Of a stretch of 60,557 nucleotides of DNA, positions 9,427 to 18,743 are shown one piece after another (position 1 is the stretch's first letter; each line of letters starts with the position of its first letter). Under the pieces are notes generated by a model. It made no database searches and was not told where the DNA came from. It saw nothing but the letters and a program-made list of their open reading frames with translations. A program made the translations under genes and the position numbers. The DNA comes from Methanoregula sp. (lineage in GTDB: Archaea; Halobacteriota; Methanomicrobia; Methanomicrobiales; Methanospirillaceae), in the NCBI GenBank assembly GCA_030651815.1, contig JAUSBW010000191.1, forward strand, positions 1 through 60,557, written 5' to 3'.

Positions 9427-11040
9427 ATGAAGGCTCCATTGATCACAGTTGATAACCTCTGCATGGATTTCAATGGCCAGAGGGTACTCAAGAATATTTC
9501 TTTTGAGATCGCTGAAGGGGAGATCCTCGGGATTATCGGCAGGAGCGGGGCCGGTAAGACCGTGCTGATGCACCTGATGCGCGGCGTGGAACAGCCGCCC
9601 ACGAGCGGCACAGTTGTCTTCCACGTAGCGGCCTGCGACAGCTGCGACTTTCTGGATATGGGGAGCAAAGCTGGCAACCCCTGTCCCCACTGCGGCGCCA
9701 CACTCTCTGCCATAAACGTGGATCTCTGGAACGAAAAAGACGAGGAACTGCGGCGCAGGCTGATGCGCAGAACTGCAATCATGTTCCAGCGCACATTCGC
9801 CCTGTACGGCGATGACCGTGTGATTGAGAATGTCCTGCATGCACTCGATGATATCAGTTACCCGCAGGAGAACGCGATCAACCGTGCAGCCGATCTGATC
9901 GATCAGGTGCGGCTTTCACACAGGATGATGCATATCGCCCGGGACCTTTCCGGTGGTGAGAAGCAGCGGGTGGTACTCGCCCGCCAGCTGGCAAAAGAGC
10001 CGTTTATGCTCTTTGCCGATGAGCCCACCGGCACCCTCGATCCCGGCACGGCCAAGGTCGTACACACCATGCTCATTGAAGCAGCAAAGACCAATAACAT
10101 GGGCATCATCGTTACCTCCCACTTCTCGCAGGTGATCGAGGATGTGGCCAACCGCGCCATCCTTCTCGTGGACGGCAGCATAGCAAAACTCGGCTCGCCC
10201 AAAGATGTCATCGCCGAGTTCATGAAAGGGTGCGACGATACCGAGCAGTTTGATGCAGCGGAGCTGGGTGAGTATGTAGTGGTGGCCCGGGATCTCGTGA
10301 AACGCTATATCTCGGTTGACCGGGGTGTGGTCAAAGCAGTCAACGGCGTCACCTTTGACGTCTCAACCAAAGAGATCTTCGGGATTATCGGAAAGAGCGG
10401 CGCAGGAAAGACCACGCTCTCAGGAATTATCGCCGGCCTTATCGAACCCACCAGCGGGGAGATGAACATCCGTATCGGCGAAGAGTGGATCGATATGACC
10501 AAGCCGGGGATCGAACAGCGGGGACGGGCAACCGCATACATCGGCCTCCTGCACCAGGAGTATGACCTGTTCCCGCACCGGAATGTGCTTGACAACCTTA
10601 CCGATGCAATCGGCCTTGAATTCCCAAAAGAACTGGCTATGCGAAAGGCGTTAGTCACGCTCAAGATGGCCGGGTTCACTGATGAAAAGAGTAAGGAGAT
10701 CCTCGACCGGATGCCAGCCCAGCTCTCAGAAGGAGAACGGCACCGTGTGGCACTCGCACAGGTGCTGATCCGGGAACCGCGTATTGTGATCCTCGACGAG
10801 CCGACCGGTACCATGGATCCAATCACCAAGATCGATGTGAAGCACTCGATCCTCCATGCCCGCGAAGAGATGGACGAGACGTTCATTGTGGTCTCCCACG
10901 ACATGGAGTTCGTGCGGGATATCTGCGACCGGCTCGCCCTGATGCGGGGTGGCAGGATCGTGCAGATCGGAAAGACTGCTGATGTGCTTGCAATCCTGAC
11001 CGAAGAAGAGCGCAAGGTCATGACCCGGCCAGCCGCGTGA
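9427..11040 (+). CDS. atwA: Methyl-coenzyme M reductase activation component A2 (ABC ATPase)
   Basis: A 537-residue soluble protein with two fused ABC ATPase domains and no membrane segment. The first has Walker A GRSGAGKT, signature LSGGEKQ and Walker B FADEPTG; the second has GKSGAGKT, LSEGERH and ILDEPTG. Between Walker A and the signature of domain 1 is an inserted metal-binding knuckle (CDSC near 75 and CPHC near 90). This is component A2, whose ATP hydrolysis drives reductive activation of the Ni of coenzyme F430 in MCR. It leads seven overlapping or abutting genes and overlaps mmp3 through GTGA. Confidence 0.95.
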   Translation: MKAPLITVDNLCMDFNGQRVLKNISFEIAEGEILGIIGRSGAGKTVLMHLMRGVEQPPTSGTVVFHVAACDSCDFLDMGSKAGNPCPHCGATLSAINVDLWNEKDEELRRRLMRRTAIMFQRTFALYGDDRVIENVLHALDDISYPQENAINRAADLIDQVRLSHRMMHIARDLSGGEKQRVVLARQLAKEPFMLFADEPTGTLDPGTAKVVHTMLIEAAKTNNMGIIVTSHFSQVIEDVANRAILLVDGSIAKLGSPKDVIAEFMKGCDDTEQFDAAELGEYVVVARDLVKRYISVDRGVVKAVNGVTFDVSTKEIFGIIGKSGAGKTTLSGIIAGLIEPTSGEMNIRIGEEWIDMTKPGIEQRGRATAYIGLLHQEYDLFPHRNVLDNLTDAIGLEFPKELAMRKALVTLKMAGFTDEKSKEILDRMPAQLSEGERHRVALAQVLIREPRIVILDEPTGTMDPITKIDVKHSILHAREEMDETFIVVSHDMEFVRDICDRLALMRGGRIVQIGKTADVLAILTEEERKVMTRPAA

Positions 11041-12578
11041 GGCGAGCTGTGATCACCATCCACCTCGATGGAGTGAGGCTGGAGAGCGGCGAGGGCAGCA
11101 CGCTCGGATCGATCCTTGCCGACCACGAACCGGGCTGCTGCGTGGCAATCATCCGCCCGGCCACCAAGGAACGGGCTAGGACCAGCAGCCTTGCGATCAC
11201 CACCACGGCAGGCGAAGTCACGATTGAAGTGCAGGGGCAGGCTGCGGCTTTTTTAGAATCCCCCGGTATCACAAAGCAGCTCCGGCTTCACTGGACTGAC
11301 CGGTACGCAACCGCGTTCGGACCTTTTCCTTCAGGCATCCGCCCCCAGAGAAAACCCCATCTCTACGATCGCGGGGATGTGATCCTCGGGTGTGGGGGGT
11401 ATGAACCGGCCCGGTCCTACCTCCTCTTCTCCCGGGTGCGGCATTCCGCAGACCACGGAGCCGATGAGAGTGGTGGGATAATAGGAACGATCGTGAGCGG
11501 CAGGGCAGTGCTCGATCGCTTTTCCACCGGTGACCGGATCACGAAAATCGAACCGGTCATCAGCTGGGCAGATACGAGCCGCTCGTTCACCACCAGTGAC
11601 ATGAGCCTCGTGCTGGAAGACGGGATGCAGGTCGTCACCCTTGTTAAGATCATGGCACAGGGATATACCCCTGATAAGATCACCACCGAAGCTGCCGGCA
11701 GCGTGGAGCATATGCTGCTCGCACTCCAGTCAGGAAAGTTCACAGTCGGACGGGCAACGAGCACTCATATCCTCGATCAGCTGCTGGCAGGAACCGAGGA
11801 TGTGGAGAAAGAGTTCCGACGACCTCGTCGTGAGGGCACCGTAACGGTGCGGGCCACCGGAAAGACCGCGGGCGGGGTCTATATCTACCGGACAGATGTC
11901 CACGCAAGCCTTGTGCACAGTGTGACCGGCCAGGTTGTGCAGGGTATAGAACTGGTAAAACTGGCCAGAGAACGCGATGTCTTTGCTGTCAGCGTGGAGC
12001 CGGCACGCATCGACCTGCTGGGCCTGCCATTTGTAAAAGCTCAGGAGATCACTGCAGCCCGTGGCGTGAATTTTACATCCGACAAGCAGGATGCCGGGCG
12101 GATCGTTGTGTCACAGGAACCGGGCACTACCCTTGACGTGCTCGCTGAACGGGCAGTGAAAGTGACGACGGCACCGTTTGAGAAAGTGATCGATATCACG
12201 CTCGATGATCTCGCAGCTCCTGCCAGCTGTGATGCGTTCCGCCGGATTACCGGTCTCATCCGGCATGATGCCGGTATGCTGCCGGTCTTTTTCAAATTCG
12301 ATGACGTGATCCTCTTCAAGCCGGCTATACCTGCGGGCATGAAGATCAACCCGGAAAACACGCCAAAGGACGAATCCCCGGCAGCTGCGCTTGCCATCAC
12401 CAACGATTCCCGCAACGGTGCCGGGCTTGTCGGTGTGCGCCTCTCGGCCAACAGGGAGTTCGGTCCTACCTCTGAACCGTTTGACGGAACCAATATCATC
12501 GGGCGCGTGATCGATACGGACAAACTCAAAAAAGTGCAGGAGAAAGAGATCGTGTATATCCGTGAAGTGAAGCTGTGA
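11037..12578 (+). CDS. Methanogenesis marker protein 3 (MCR activation complex)
   Basis: A 513-residue protein matching the Mmp3/UPF0288 family, found essentially only in organisms with MCR. Recognisable features are the N-terminal ubiquitin-like strand pattern (VITIHLDGVRLESGEG), the GCGGYEPARSY segment near 120, and a C-terminal beta-rich part ending FGPTSEPFDGTNIIGRV. No signal peptide or membrane helix is present. Published work on MCR activation places Mmp3 in the complex with McrC, A2, Mmp7 and Mmp17. The start GTGAGGCGA overlaps the atwA stop and the stop overlaps the mmp6 start, so translation is coupled at both ends. Confidence 0.9.
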   Translation: MRRAVITIHLDGVRLESGEGSTLGSILADHEPGCCVAIIRPATKERARTSSLAITTTAGEVTIEVQGQAAAFLESPGITKQLRLHWTDRYATAFGPFPSGIRPQRKPHLYDRGDVILGCGGYEPARSYLLFSRVRHSADHGADESGGIIGTIVSGRAVLDRFSTGDRITKIEPVISWADTSRSFTTSDMSLVLEDGMQVVTLVKIMAQGYTPDKITTEAAGSVEHMLLALQSGKFTVGRATSTHILDQLLAGTEDVEKEFRRPRREGTVTVRATGKTAGGVYIYRTDVHASLVHSVTGQVVQGIELVKLARERDVFAVSVEPARIDLLGLPFVKAQEITAARGVNFTSDKQDAGRIVVSQEPGTTLDVLAERAVKVTTAPFEKVIDITLDDLAAPASCDAFRRITGLIRHDAGMLPVFFKFDDVILFKPAIPAGMKINPENTPKDESPAAALAITNDSRNGAGLVGVRLSANREFGPTSEPFDGTNIIGRVIDTDKLKKVQEKEIVYIREVKL

Positions 12579-13033
12579 CTGCATATACGCCCACCCACGT
12601 TGGCAGCGTAACAAAATACATAGTGGTGGAGTCGTTTGATATTACGCCGGCAGACCTTGCAATCCGTGCCTACGAGATCTCGAAAGGGGCGATGATAAAA
12701 GAGACCTGTTTTGGTCTGGTCATCAATGGAAAAGAAGAAGAAGTCGACCGTATCGTTGCCGAACTGCGGAAGATCGATCCCGACCACATCTTTGTAAAAG
12801 ACCGTGGCTTTCCTCCCGGCGATGCCCGCCGCTGCCGGGCAAACCTTGGCGGGGCACGGCCCGGGTACAACGGCCTGGAGTACGAGATGACGATCATCCC
12901 TTATATCTCACACGGGCTTGAAGTACTCAACAACAAGGATGAAAAGACCGTTCCTCCCCCGGATAATCCGCTGGAACGCCCGGTACTCGATATCTCTAAA
13001 CTCAAAAAACTGATCTATGCACAGGAGTCCTGA
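12575..13033 (+). CDS. Methanogenesis marker protein 6
   Basis: A 152-residue cytosolic protein of the Mmp6 family. The N-terminal half looks like an alternating strand-helix domain, and the conserved CRANLGGARPGYNGLEYE segment lies near residue 87. The GTG start overlaps the mmp3 stop (GTGA). The biochemical role is not established; presence in methanogens and the operon tie it to MCR maturation or activation. The tail is rich in Pro and Lys. Confidence 0.85.
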   Translation: MTAYTPTHVGSVTKYIVVESFDITPADLAIRAYEISKGAMIKETCFGLVINGKEEEVDRIVAELRKIDPDHIFVKDRGFPPGDARRCRANLGGARPGYNGLEYEMTIIPYISHGLEVLNNKDEKTVPPPDNPLERPVLDISKLKKLIYAQES

Positions 13034-13034
13034 A

Positions 13035-13481
13035 ATGGCAAAAGTATTCATCTACCCTGCAACGAGCCTGATCCTCTCTGACATGGTGGCACGCTTCGGG
13101 CATACACCCTTATCGTCTGCTACCGCCATCCGCGAACGCATCCAGACCGCAGGACTCGAATCCCCACCGCTCCAGATCACTCCTGAAGAGGCCAAGAAAG
13201 GGTTAAAGTGGGCGGCAGTCGAAGTGCCCGCGGGTGTTCGGGGCCGCATGTCACTCTACGGGCCGATGATCGAGGCGTGCGAGGCAGCGATCATCATCAA
13301 CGATGCCGATCTGGCGTTCGGGTGCATGGGATGTGCCCGCACCAACGAACTGATCAAGTTCCTCGTTCACCAGAAAACGATCCCACGACTCGAGCTGAAC
13401 TACCCGAAGAATGAGGAAGAGGGCGTGAAGTTCGTGGCAGCGATCAAGCGGTTCTTGACGGAACTGGGAGCAACGAAATGA
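13035..13481 (+). CDS. Methanogenesis marker protein 5
   Basis: A 148-residue protein of the Mmp5 family. I chose the ATG at 13035 ([18 protein letters not shown]) because AGGAG lies eight bases upstream and it sits two bases after the mmp6 stop; a start at 13017 would be inside mmp6. A conserved CMGCART motif near residue 97 could bind metal or a cluster with partner residues. Its function is unknown. It overlaps mmp15 by four bases. Confidence 0.87.
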   Translation: MAKVFIYPATSLILSDMVARFGHTPLSSATAIRERIQTAGLESPPLQITPEEAKKGLKWAAVEVPAGVRGRMSLYGPMIEACEAAIIINDADLAFGCMGCARTNELIKFLVHQKTIPRLELNYPKNEEEGVKFVAAIKRFLTELGATK

Positions 13482-14716
13482 CCAGGCCTGTACGGATTGC
13501 GCAACTCTCGTGCGGGCCGGAGTATTCCGGTATCCAGCATGAGATCGATGAGGCAGCCAGACAAGTTGGCGGCGAGATCTTCTATCCGGATGTTGCCCTT
13601 AAGGACATTCACCGGGACTTCGCCAAATTCGGGTTGGATGTAAAAAGCCCGGACTTAAAACTCACCATTGCCCGGGCCATGGCACTCGTAGAGGGCCGGG
13701 TGGAAGCAGACGCAGTTTTCATCGCCACCTGTTTCCGGTGCGCCGAGGCAGCCATCGTACGAAACGAACTCCGTCGCTACATCAATGAGCATTCACGCCT
13801 GCCGGTGGTCAGTTACTCGTTTACCGAACGCACTACCTCCGGGACGCTCCTCACCCGCATGGAGGCGCTCACCACCATTGCCCGGCGCCGTGCCCTGCTC
13901 GCCCGGGAGACCCAGAACGGTCTCACCCTGGGTGTTGACTCGGGTTCTGCCACTACAAAAGCGATCGTGATGAGGGACGACCAGATCATCGGCACGGGCT
14001 GGCAGCCCACTACTGAAGTCTTAAAAAGTGCGCATGAGGTGATCGCCCACGCCCTCGCCGAAGCAGGGGTCACCCGTGACGAGATACAGGCCGTGGGGAC
14101 TACGGGATACGGCCGTTTCCTCGTAGGAAAAGAGATCAAGGCTGATCTCATCCAGGAAGAACTGACGGTCAACTCAAAAGGGGCGGTCTATCTTGCCAAT
14201 CGCCAGCATGGCCCGGCAACTGTGATTGATATCGGCGGTATGGACAACAAGGCCATCTCGGTGATGGATGGTATCCCCGGGGTGTTCACTATGGGCGGGA
14301 TATGTGCAGGGGCAAGCGGGAGGTTTTTAGAAATGACGGCAAAGCGGCTTGGCGTGGAGATCACCGAGCTCGGCCCGCTCTCCATGAAGGGCTTTGGCGG
14401 GCGCGTGTCAATGAACAGTTATTGTATCGTCTTTGGTACACAGAGCCTTGTCAATGCTCTTGCTGCCGGCAGCACACGGGAAGATGTCGCTGCTGCCGCC
14501 TGCCACAGTGTCGCCGAGCAGGTGTATGAGCAGCAGCTCCAGGAAGTGGATATCAAGGAGCCGGTGATCATGGTCGGGGGTACGTCGCTCATCGAAGGGC
14601 TCGTATTTGCCATGGGCGAACTCCTCCAGACGAAAATTGTTGTGCCGCCATACTCGCAGTATATCGGTGCCGTGGGATCTGCACTCCTTGCCTCAGGATT
14701 CATAAAGGACGATTAG
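13478..14716 (+). CDS. Methanogenesis marker protein 15, BadF/BadG/HgdC-type ATPase
   Basis: A 412-residue protein: an Mmp15-specific N-terminal domain (about 1-145, with CFRCAEA) followed by an ASKHA ATPase of the 2-hydroxyacyl-CoA dehydratase activator family. Phosphate-binding motifs are [11 protein letters not shown] near 151 and [10 protein letters not shown] near 248. The two cysteines that hold the [4Fe-4S] cluster between subunits in HgdC-type activators have counterparts in [13 protein letters not shown] near 275 and [10 protein letters not shown] near 315. It therefore looks like an ATP-driven low-potential electron donor, a sensible part for reducing Ni(II) to Ni(I), but that role is inference. 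It overlaps mmp5 by four bases and abuts mmp17. Confidence 0.88.
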   Translation: MTRPVRIAQLSCGPEYSGIQHEIDEAARQVGGEIFYPDVALKDIHRDFAKFGLDVKSPDLKLTIARAMALVEGRVEADAVFIATCFRCAEAAIVRNELRRYINEHSRLPVVSYSFTERTTSGTLLTRMEALTTIARRRALLARETQNGLTLGVDSGSATTKAIVMRDDQIIGTGWQPTTEVLKSAHEVIAHALAEAGVTRDEIQAVGTTGYGRFLVGKEIKADLIQEELTVNSKGAVYLANRQHGPATVIDIGGMDNKAISVMDGIPGVFTMGGICAGASGRFLEMTAKRLGVEITELGPLSMKGFGGRVSMNSYCIVFGTQSLVNALAAGSTREDVAAAACHSVAEQVYEQQLQEVDIKEPVIMVGGTSLIEGLVFAMGELLQTKIVVPPYSQYIGAVGSALLASGFIKDD

Positions 14717-15298
14717 ATGCTCGCAGTTGAGTACTTTGAAGTGGAATGCCCCGAGCCGGTGGGCGCTGAGTACTACAAGCAGATCACAAACGATGTCCTG
14801 CTAGACCACAACCTCCTCAAAGTCATCGAGAAACTCCACATCTATATCGACCCGGAGGTAACGGTCTTTGTTGCCGTCGGCATACTCAGACCGATCACTA
14901 CCGTTGTCCGCGTGGGAGATATTGCAAACATCAACCCGCAGGAGGGCAAGATGACGCTCGTCATCAGTGATGAAACCTACTTAGCACGGATGCTGAAGGT
15001 ATTCTGGGAGCATTTCGGCAAGGACCGGGTCGAGCAGCCGGACCGATTCACGGTGATTCTCTACAATGTTAAAGAAGAGGCAAAAGGTCTTGAGAATATC
15101 GTGATCGCTCATCCCAGTGAATCCCTGAACAAAGATCTGATCTACGCGTTCCGATGCATTTCTCCGGAAGGGTTCCGGCTCCGCAGCGAGCGTTTTGAGA
15201 GGGGAAAGTTCTCGTTTGTTGCCAGCGAGGACACGCTTGTTGAGAACATCGATGAACTGGTCAGGGCAAAATTTGCCCTGATGGGAGAGGTACCATGA
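14717..15298 (+). CDS. Methanogenesis marker protein 17 (MCR activation complex)
   Basis: A 193-residue cytosolic protein of the Mmp17 family, starting directly after the mmp15 stop. It begins MLAVEYFEVECPEPVGAEYY and has an alternating alpha/beta pattern without signal or membrane segments. Work on the activation complex lists Mmp17 with McrC, A2, Mmp3 and Mmp7. No catalytic motif is evident. The stop overlaps the mmp7 start (ATGA). Confidence 0.87.
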   Translation: MLAVEYFEVECPEPVGAEYYKQITNDVLLDHNLLKVIEKLHIYIDPEVTVFVAVGILRPITTVVRVGDIANINPQEGKMTLVISDETYLARMLKVFWEHFGKDRVEQPDRFTVILYNVKEEAKGLENIVIAHPSESLNKDLIYAFRCISPEGFRLRSERFERGKFSFVASEDTLVENIDELVRAKFALMGEVP

Positions 15299-16233
15299 TG
15301 CTGGTACCAGTCACCTATAAGGGCGGCATCTACCAGCACGATATCGTGATCGATCTCATCGAGGATCTCGGCGGCTACGTGGTCCAGAAGCACGTGCTTG
15401 CCCAGGAAGTGGTGCTCCAGTGCTTTGTACCCAAAGACGATATCGAGCTGATCCGGGAGATCTCCCGGCCGATCTTCGGTGAAGTGACCGATTCCCCACT
15501 GGTCGGAACCGAGATTGCGATTGTCAGTATGAGCCTTGAGATCCATCACCTCCCCCACCCATCCTGCGATATCGCCGAGTATGTCCGCCGCATCGGGGCA
15601 AAGAGCAACATGGTGAGCCTTGCGAGGGGACCCGGAAAACGGATCACCGGGCTCAATGATGAGGAGCGGGACGTGATCAACGAGCACGATATCGCCGTCT
15701 ACCTCATGGGCAACTTCGAGACCTGCATTGAGCACAAGATGCCCATTCTCCTGCGGGGAATCGAGGTGCCGGTCGTAGTCTGCGGAGCCCCTGACAAGGA
15801 GACGCTGATAAGAATCGTTGATCCCCCGGTTGAGGGTTACGTTGGTGGTGTCGGGCGGTTCATGCGCAGGACCAAGGAGGCCGACCAGCTGGATAAGCTC
15901 GATGAGATCGTAGCGGAGATCACCCGGGTACTGGAGAAGAAACGCGAAAATCTCGCAAAGGACCCGCTCTCGGTGGCCCCTGCCCGGCTCATGAACCTGA
16001 TCAGGGAGCGTATTCCGGCGATCCTTGATGTGACCTCCCCCACGCCGCTCACCGTGCAGATGGCCGGGCTCCGGGTGAAGCTGCCCTACGATACCTTCGC
16101 TCCGGAACTTAAGAGGATGGAGATCGAAGACGGGATCACGCTGGGCGATATCGCTGAGGTGGCACCCTCACGGATGCGGGACTATATCCTTGTAAAGGTC
16201 CTGCCCTTTTCAGAGACAAATACGGTGATATGA
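15295..16233 (+). CDS. Methanogenesis marker protein 7 (MCR activation complex)
   Basis: A 312-residue protein of the Mmp7 family. Two in-frame ATGs are adjacent (15295 and 15298); the first overlaps the mmp17 stop. It contains YVVQKHVLAQEVVLQ near 22-36, a Cys-poor alpha/beta core with KMPILLRGIEVPVVVCGAP near 145 and VEGYVGGVGRFMRR near 180. It is reported in the MCR-activating complex. No known enzymatic motif is visible to me. It overlaps the next gene by four bases. Confidence 0.87.
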   Translation: MMLVPVTYKGGIYQHDIVIDLIEDLGGYVVQKHVLAQEVVLQCFVPKDDIELIREISRPIFGEVTDSPLVGTEIAIVSMSLEIHHLPHPSCDIAEYVRRIGAKSNMVSLARGPGKRITGLNDEERDVINEHDIAVYLMGNFETCIEHKMPILLRGIEVPVVVCGAPDKETLIRIVDPPVEGYVGGVGRFMRRTKEADQLDKLDEIVAEITRVLEKKRENLAKDPLSVAPARLMNLIRERIPAILDVTSPTPLTVQMAGLRVKLPYDTFAPELKRMEIEDGITLGDIAEVAPSRMRDYILVKVLPFSETNTVI

Positions 16234-16739
16234 TGGCAAAAACAGTATCAGCACAATCAACAAAGGACCAGTTCGAGGATAAACTCGCCCTCATCGTAAA
16301 GCAGGGCGCCGATGTCACTGCGGATGAGTGGTTAAAGGCTATCGAAGTGGAATACGGAAAAGTGCCCCTCGTCTTCAAGCGGATGGGCGAGCGCCCCGAA
16401 GTGCTCATCTCCCACCTCCTCTACAAGGGGACGGTGGCCCAGACCAGCCCGCTCGATCCCAAGTACGTAGAACTGATCAGCATGGCAGTAGGAGCGGCCC
16501 TCAAGTGCCCGCACTGTACCGGGTACCACATGCAGGCAGCCATTAAGATGGGAGCCACCCGCGAGGAGGTGCTTGAGGTTATCCTTTTGTCGGGTATGAT
16601 CTCGAACTCGTCGGTGCTTGCCAATGCCTACAGGATCATTGACGACAAGCTGGAGAAGTGCATCCCGTGCGAGACGAAAGGGGTGGAGAGAGGGAAACCC
16701 GCACAGAAAGGTAAGAAAGTAGTAAAAAAGAGAGCCTGA
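16230..16739 (+). CDS. AhpD/carboxymuconolactone-decarboxylase-like protein
   Basis: A 169-residue helical protein with the AhpD-type redox motif CPHCTGYH near residue 91, preceded by LISMAVGAALK and followed by AAIKMGATREEVLEVI. CxxC proteins of this fold reduce peroxides or disulfides through the two cysteines and a nearby His. It overlaps mmp7 and ends the operon, so protection or thiol-redox support of MCR activation is plausible. Starts at 16230 and 16233 are both possible (ATGATG). The Lys-rich tail is unusual for the family. Its physiological substrate is unknown. Confidence 0.85.
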   Translation: MMAKTVSAQSTKDQFEDKLALIVKQGADVTADEWLKAIEVEYGKVPLVFKRMGERPEVLISHLLYKGTVAQTSPLDPKYVELISMAVGAALKCPHCTGYHMQAAIKMGATREEVLEVILLSGMISNSSVLANAYRIIDDKLEKCIPCETKGVERGKPAQKGKKVVKKRA

Positions 16740-16795
16740 TTCTTTTCAAGGATTCCATTCATCTTTTTAATCCCACACCACCCACCTTTACCATA

Positions 16796-18631
16796 ATGTG
16801 CGGTATCGCAGGGCAGTACTGTCTTGACGGCAAAGAGCCGGACACAAAGCTCCTCTCAGTCATGTCCGAACGGCTCATCCACCGGGGACCCGATGGGGAG
16901 GGCACCCATATCAGCGGTCCGGTAGCCCTTGCCCACCGCAGGCTTGCGATCATCGATCTTTCGGAGGAGGGTCTCCAGCCGATGACCAGCGAAGATGGCA
17001 CACTCTGGCTGGTCTTCAATGGCGAGATCTACAACTTTGTCGAGCTCCGCGAGGAACTGATCGAAAAAGGTCACCGCTTCCATTCAAAGTCCGACACGGA
17101 AGTGATCCTCCATGCCTACGAAGAATGGGGGCATGAGTGCCTCAACCGGTTCAACGGCATGTGGGCATTTGCACTCTGGGATGAACAACGGCAGGAGATG
17201 TTCTGCGCCCGGGACCGGTTCGGGATCAAACCGTTCTATTACACTCAGACCGGGGATTCATTCCTGTTCGCTTCTGAGATCAAGGCGCTGCTCGCTCACC
17301 CGGCAGCAGGCACGAAGCCAGACGATGTCACGCTGGGCACATATCTTGCATGGGGAGTACTCGACCATTCCGAAAGGACGATGTTTGACGGTATACTCCA
17401 GCTGAAGCCTGCCCATGCGATGATCGTAACAAAGGACGGGGCACAGCCGCCGTTCCGGTACTGGGATGTGAAGGTAAATGCAGAGATCTGCTCCGCAGTG
17501 CCAGACGCAGAAGTGGCATCGAAGCTCCGTTCCCTGCTGCACGATGCAACCAGCATCCATCTCAGGAGCGATGTCGCTGTCGGCACCTGCCTGTCCGGGG
17601 GCATTGATTCATCTGCACTTACCGCAATCATCAACGGACTCATACACGAAGAGGCACCGGCAGGTGTCGGGATACGGCAGAAGACGTTCTCTGTGGTATT
17701 CTCAGACAAAAGATTCGATGAAAGCCGGTATATCGATGAGATTGTTGCCGCAACCGGAGTGGATGCCCATCGTACGGAACCCTCTCCCGAAAAACTCTGG
17801 GATGATATCGACCGGCTGGTCTACATGCAGGACGAACCGTTCGGTTCGCTCTCGATCTATGCCCAGTACTGCGTCATGCAGCTTGCCCGTGAGCAGGTCA
17901 GGGTCGTACTCGATGGGCAGGGGGCAGATGAGCTGATGGCAGGATACCTTGCGTACCAGGGCAGTTTTATTAAGGGACTGCTCCACTCGTTCCATGTCTT
18001 GACCGGATTCAAAGAAATCATCGGAAGCCTCAGGCGCCATCGCGGATTTTTCCGTTCAGCGGTAGAGCAACTGTTCGTTCGTAAAGGACGCAGGAGGCTC
18101 CTGAAGTGTGCAGCACCACCCGTCGACAGGTACGGGGGCAGGCTTGACGAGGTGCTGCACCGCGAACTGACCGGCACCAACCTGCCGGCACTCCTCCACT
18201 ACGAGGACCGGAACTCCATGGCGTTCTCGATCGAATCAAGGGTGCCTTATCTCGATGTGCGATTCATGGAGTATGTAGCTTCTCTCCCGCTTAACCAGAA
18301 AATCCGGAACGGAATAACCAAGATCGCTCTCCGGAATGCGATTAAAGGAATAATTCCGGAGTCAATCCGCTGCCGGATGGACAAGATGGGATTTGTCACT
18401 CCGGAAGAGGTCTGGATGAAAGAAGCGCTCCGCCCGTTTGTTCTCGAATTGATAAGCTCTGATGAGTTCCATGCACGCCCGTACTGGAATGCCGATGCGG
18501 TTGTCCGGAACTATCTTGCGTTTCTTGAGGGTAAATCTGCTTATTCACCAGAAATCTGGAGGATTATCTGTACCGAACTCTGGTTCAGGAAATTTTTTGA
18601 CATGCCTGCCATCGCATCCTCCGGTTCCTGA
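16796..18631 (+). CDS. asnB: Asparagine synthase (glutamine-hydrolysing)
   Basis: A 611-residue AsnB with an N-terminal class II glutaminase domain (nucleophile Cys2 in MCGIAGQY; GRxxxHRRLAIIDLS region near 45) and a C-terminal synthetase domain with the PP-loop SGGIDSSALTA near 265. It makes asparagine from aspartate, glutamine and ATP; close relatives amidate sugar or glycan precursors. The next gene, separated by a TATA box, is a mannose-1-phosphate guanylyltransferase, so a role in glycan modification is an alternative. The ATG at 16796 fixes Cys at position 2, as required. Confidence 0.92.
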   Translation: MCGIAGQYCLDGKEPDTKLLSVMSERLIHRGPDGEGTHISGPVALAHRRLAIIDLSEEGLQPMTSEDGTLWLVFNGEIYNFVELREELIEKGHRFHSKSDTEVILHAYEEWGHECLNRFNGMWAFALWDEQRQEMFCARDRFGIKPFYYTQTGDSFLFASEIKALLAHPAAGTKPDDVTLGTYLAWGVLDHSERTMFDGILQLKPAHAMIVTKDGAQPPFRYWDVKVNAEICSAVPDAEVASKLRSLLHDATSIHLRSDVAVGTCLSGGIDSSALTAIINGLIHEEAPAGVGIRQKTFSVVFSDKRFDESRYIDEIVAATGVDAHRTEPSPEKLWDDIDRLVYMQDEPFGSLSIYAQYCVMQLAREQVRVVLDGQGADELMAGYLAYQGSFIKGLLHSFHVLTGFKEIIGSLRRHRGFFRSAVEQLFVRKGRRRLLKCAAPPVDRYGGRLDEVLHRELTGTNLPALLHYEDRNSMAFSIESRVPYLDVRFMEYVASLPLNQKIRNGITKIALRNAIKGIIPESIRCRMDKMGFVTPEEVWMKEALRPFVLELISSDEFHARPYWNADAVVRNYLAFLEGKSAYSPEIWRIICTELWFRKFFDMPAIASSGS

Positions 18632-18655
18632 TATTCACACCAGACGGGATCGAAT

Positions 18656-18666
18656 CCTATAAATGG
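18656..18666 (+). promoter_or_regulatory. TATA box upstream of the mannose-1-phosphate guanylyltransferase gene
   Basis: CCTATAAATGG lies about 80 bp before the ATG at 18744, which predicts a leader of roughly 55 nt. It is just after the asnB stop, so the two genes can be transcribed independently. Confidence 0.5.
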
Positions 18667-18743
18667 TGACTCCGGACAGATCTATGTGATACAACCCCGT
18701 CTGAAGGTTTGATTGCCACTTTCTTGCGGGATCACGGTGACCC

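Noticed and set aside
16796-18631. AsnB as part of the MCR-activation operon
   Set aside because: A 56-bp gap with T-rich sequence separates it from the AhpD-like gene, and its chemistry does not fit.
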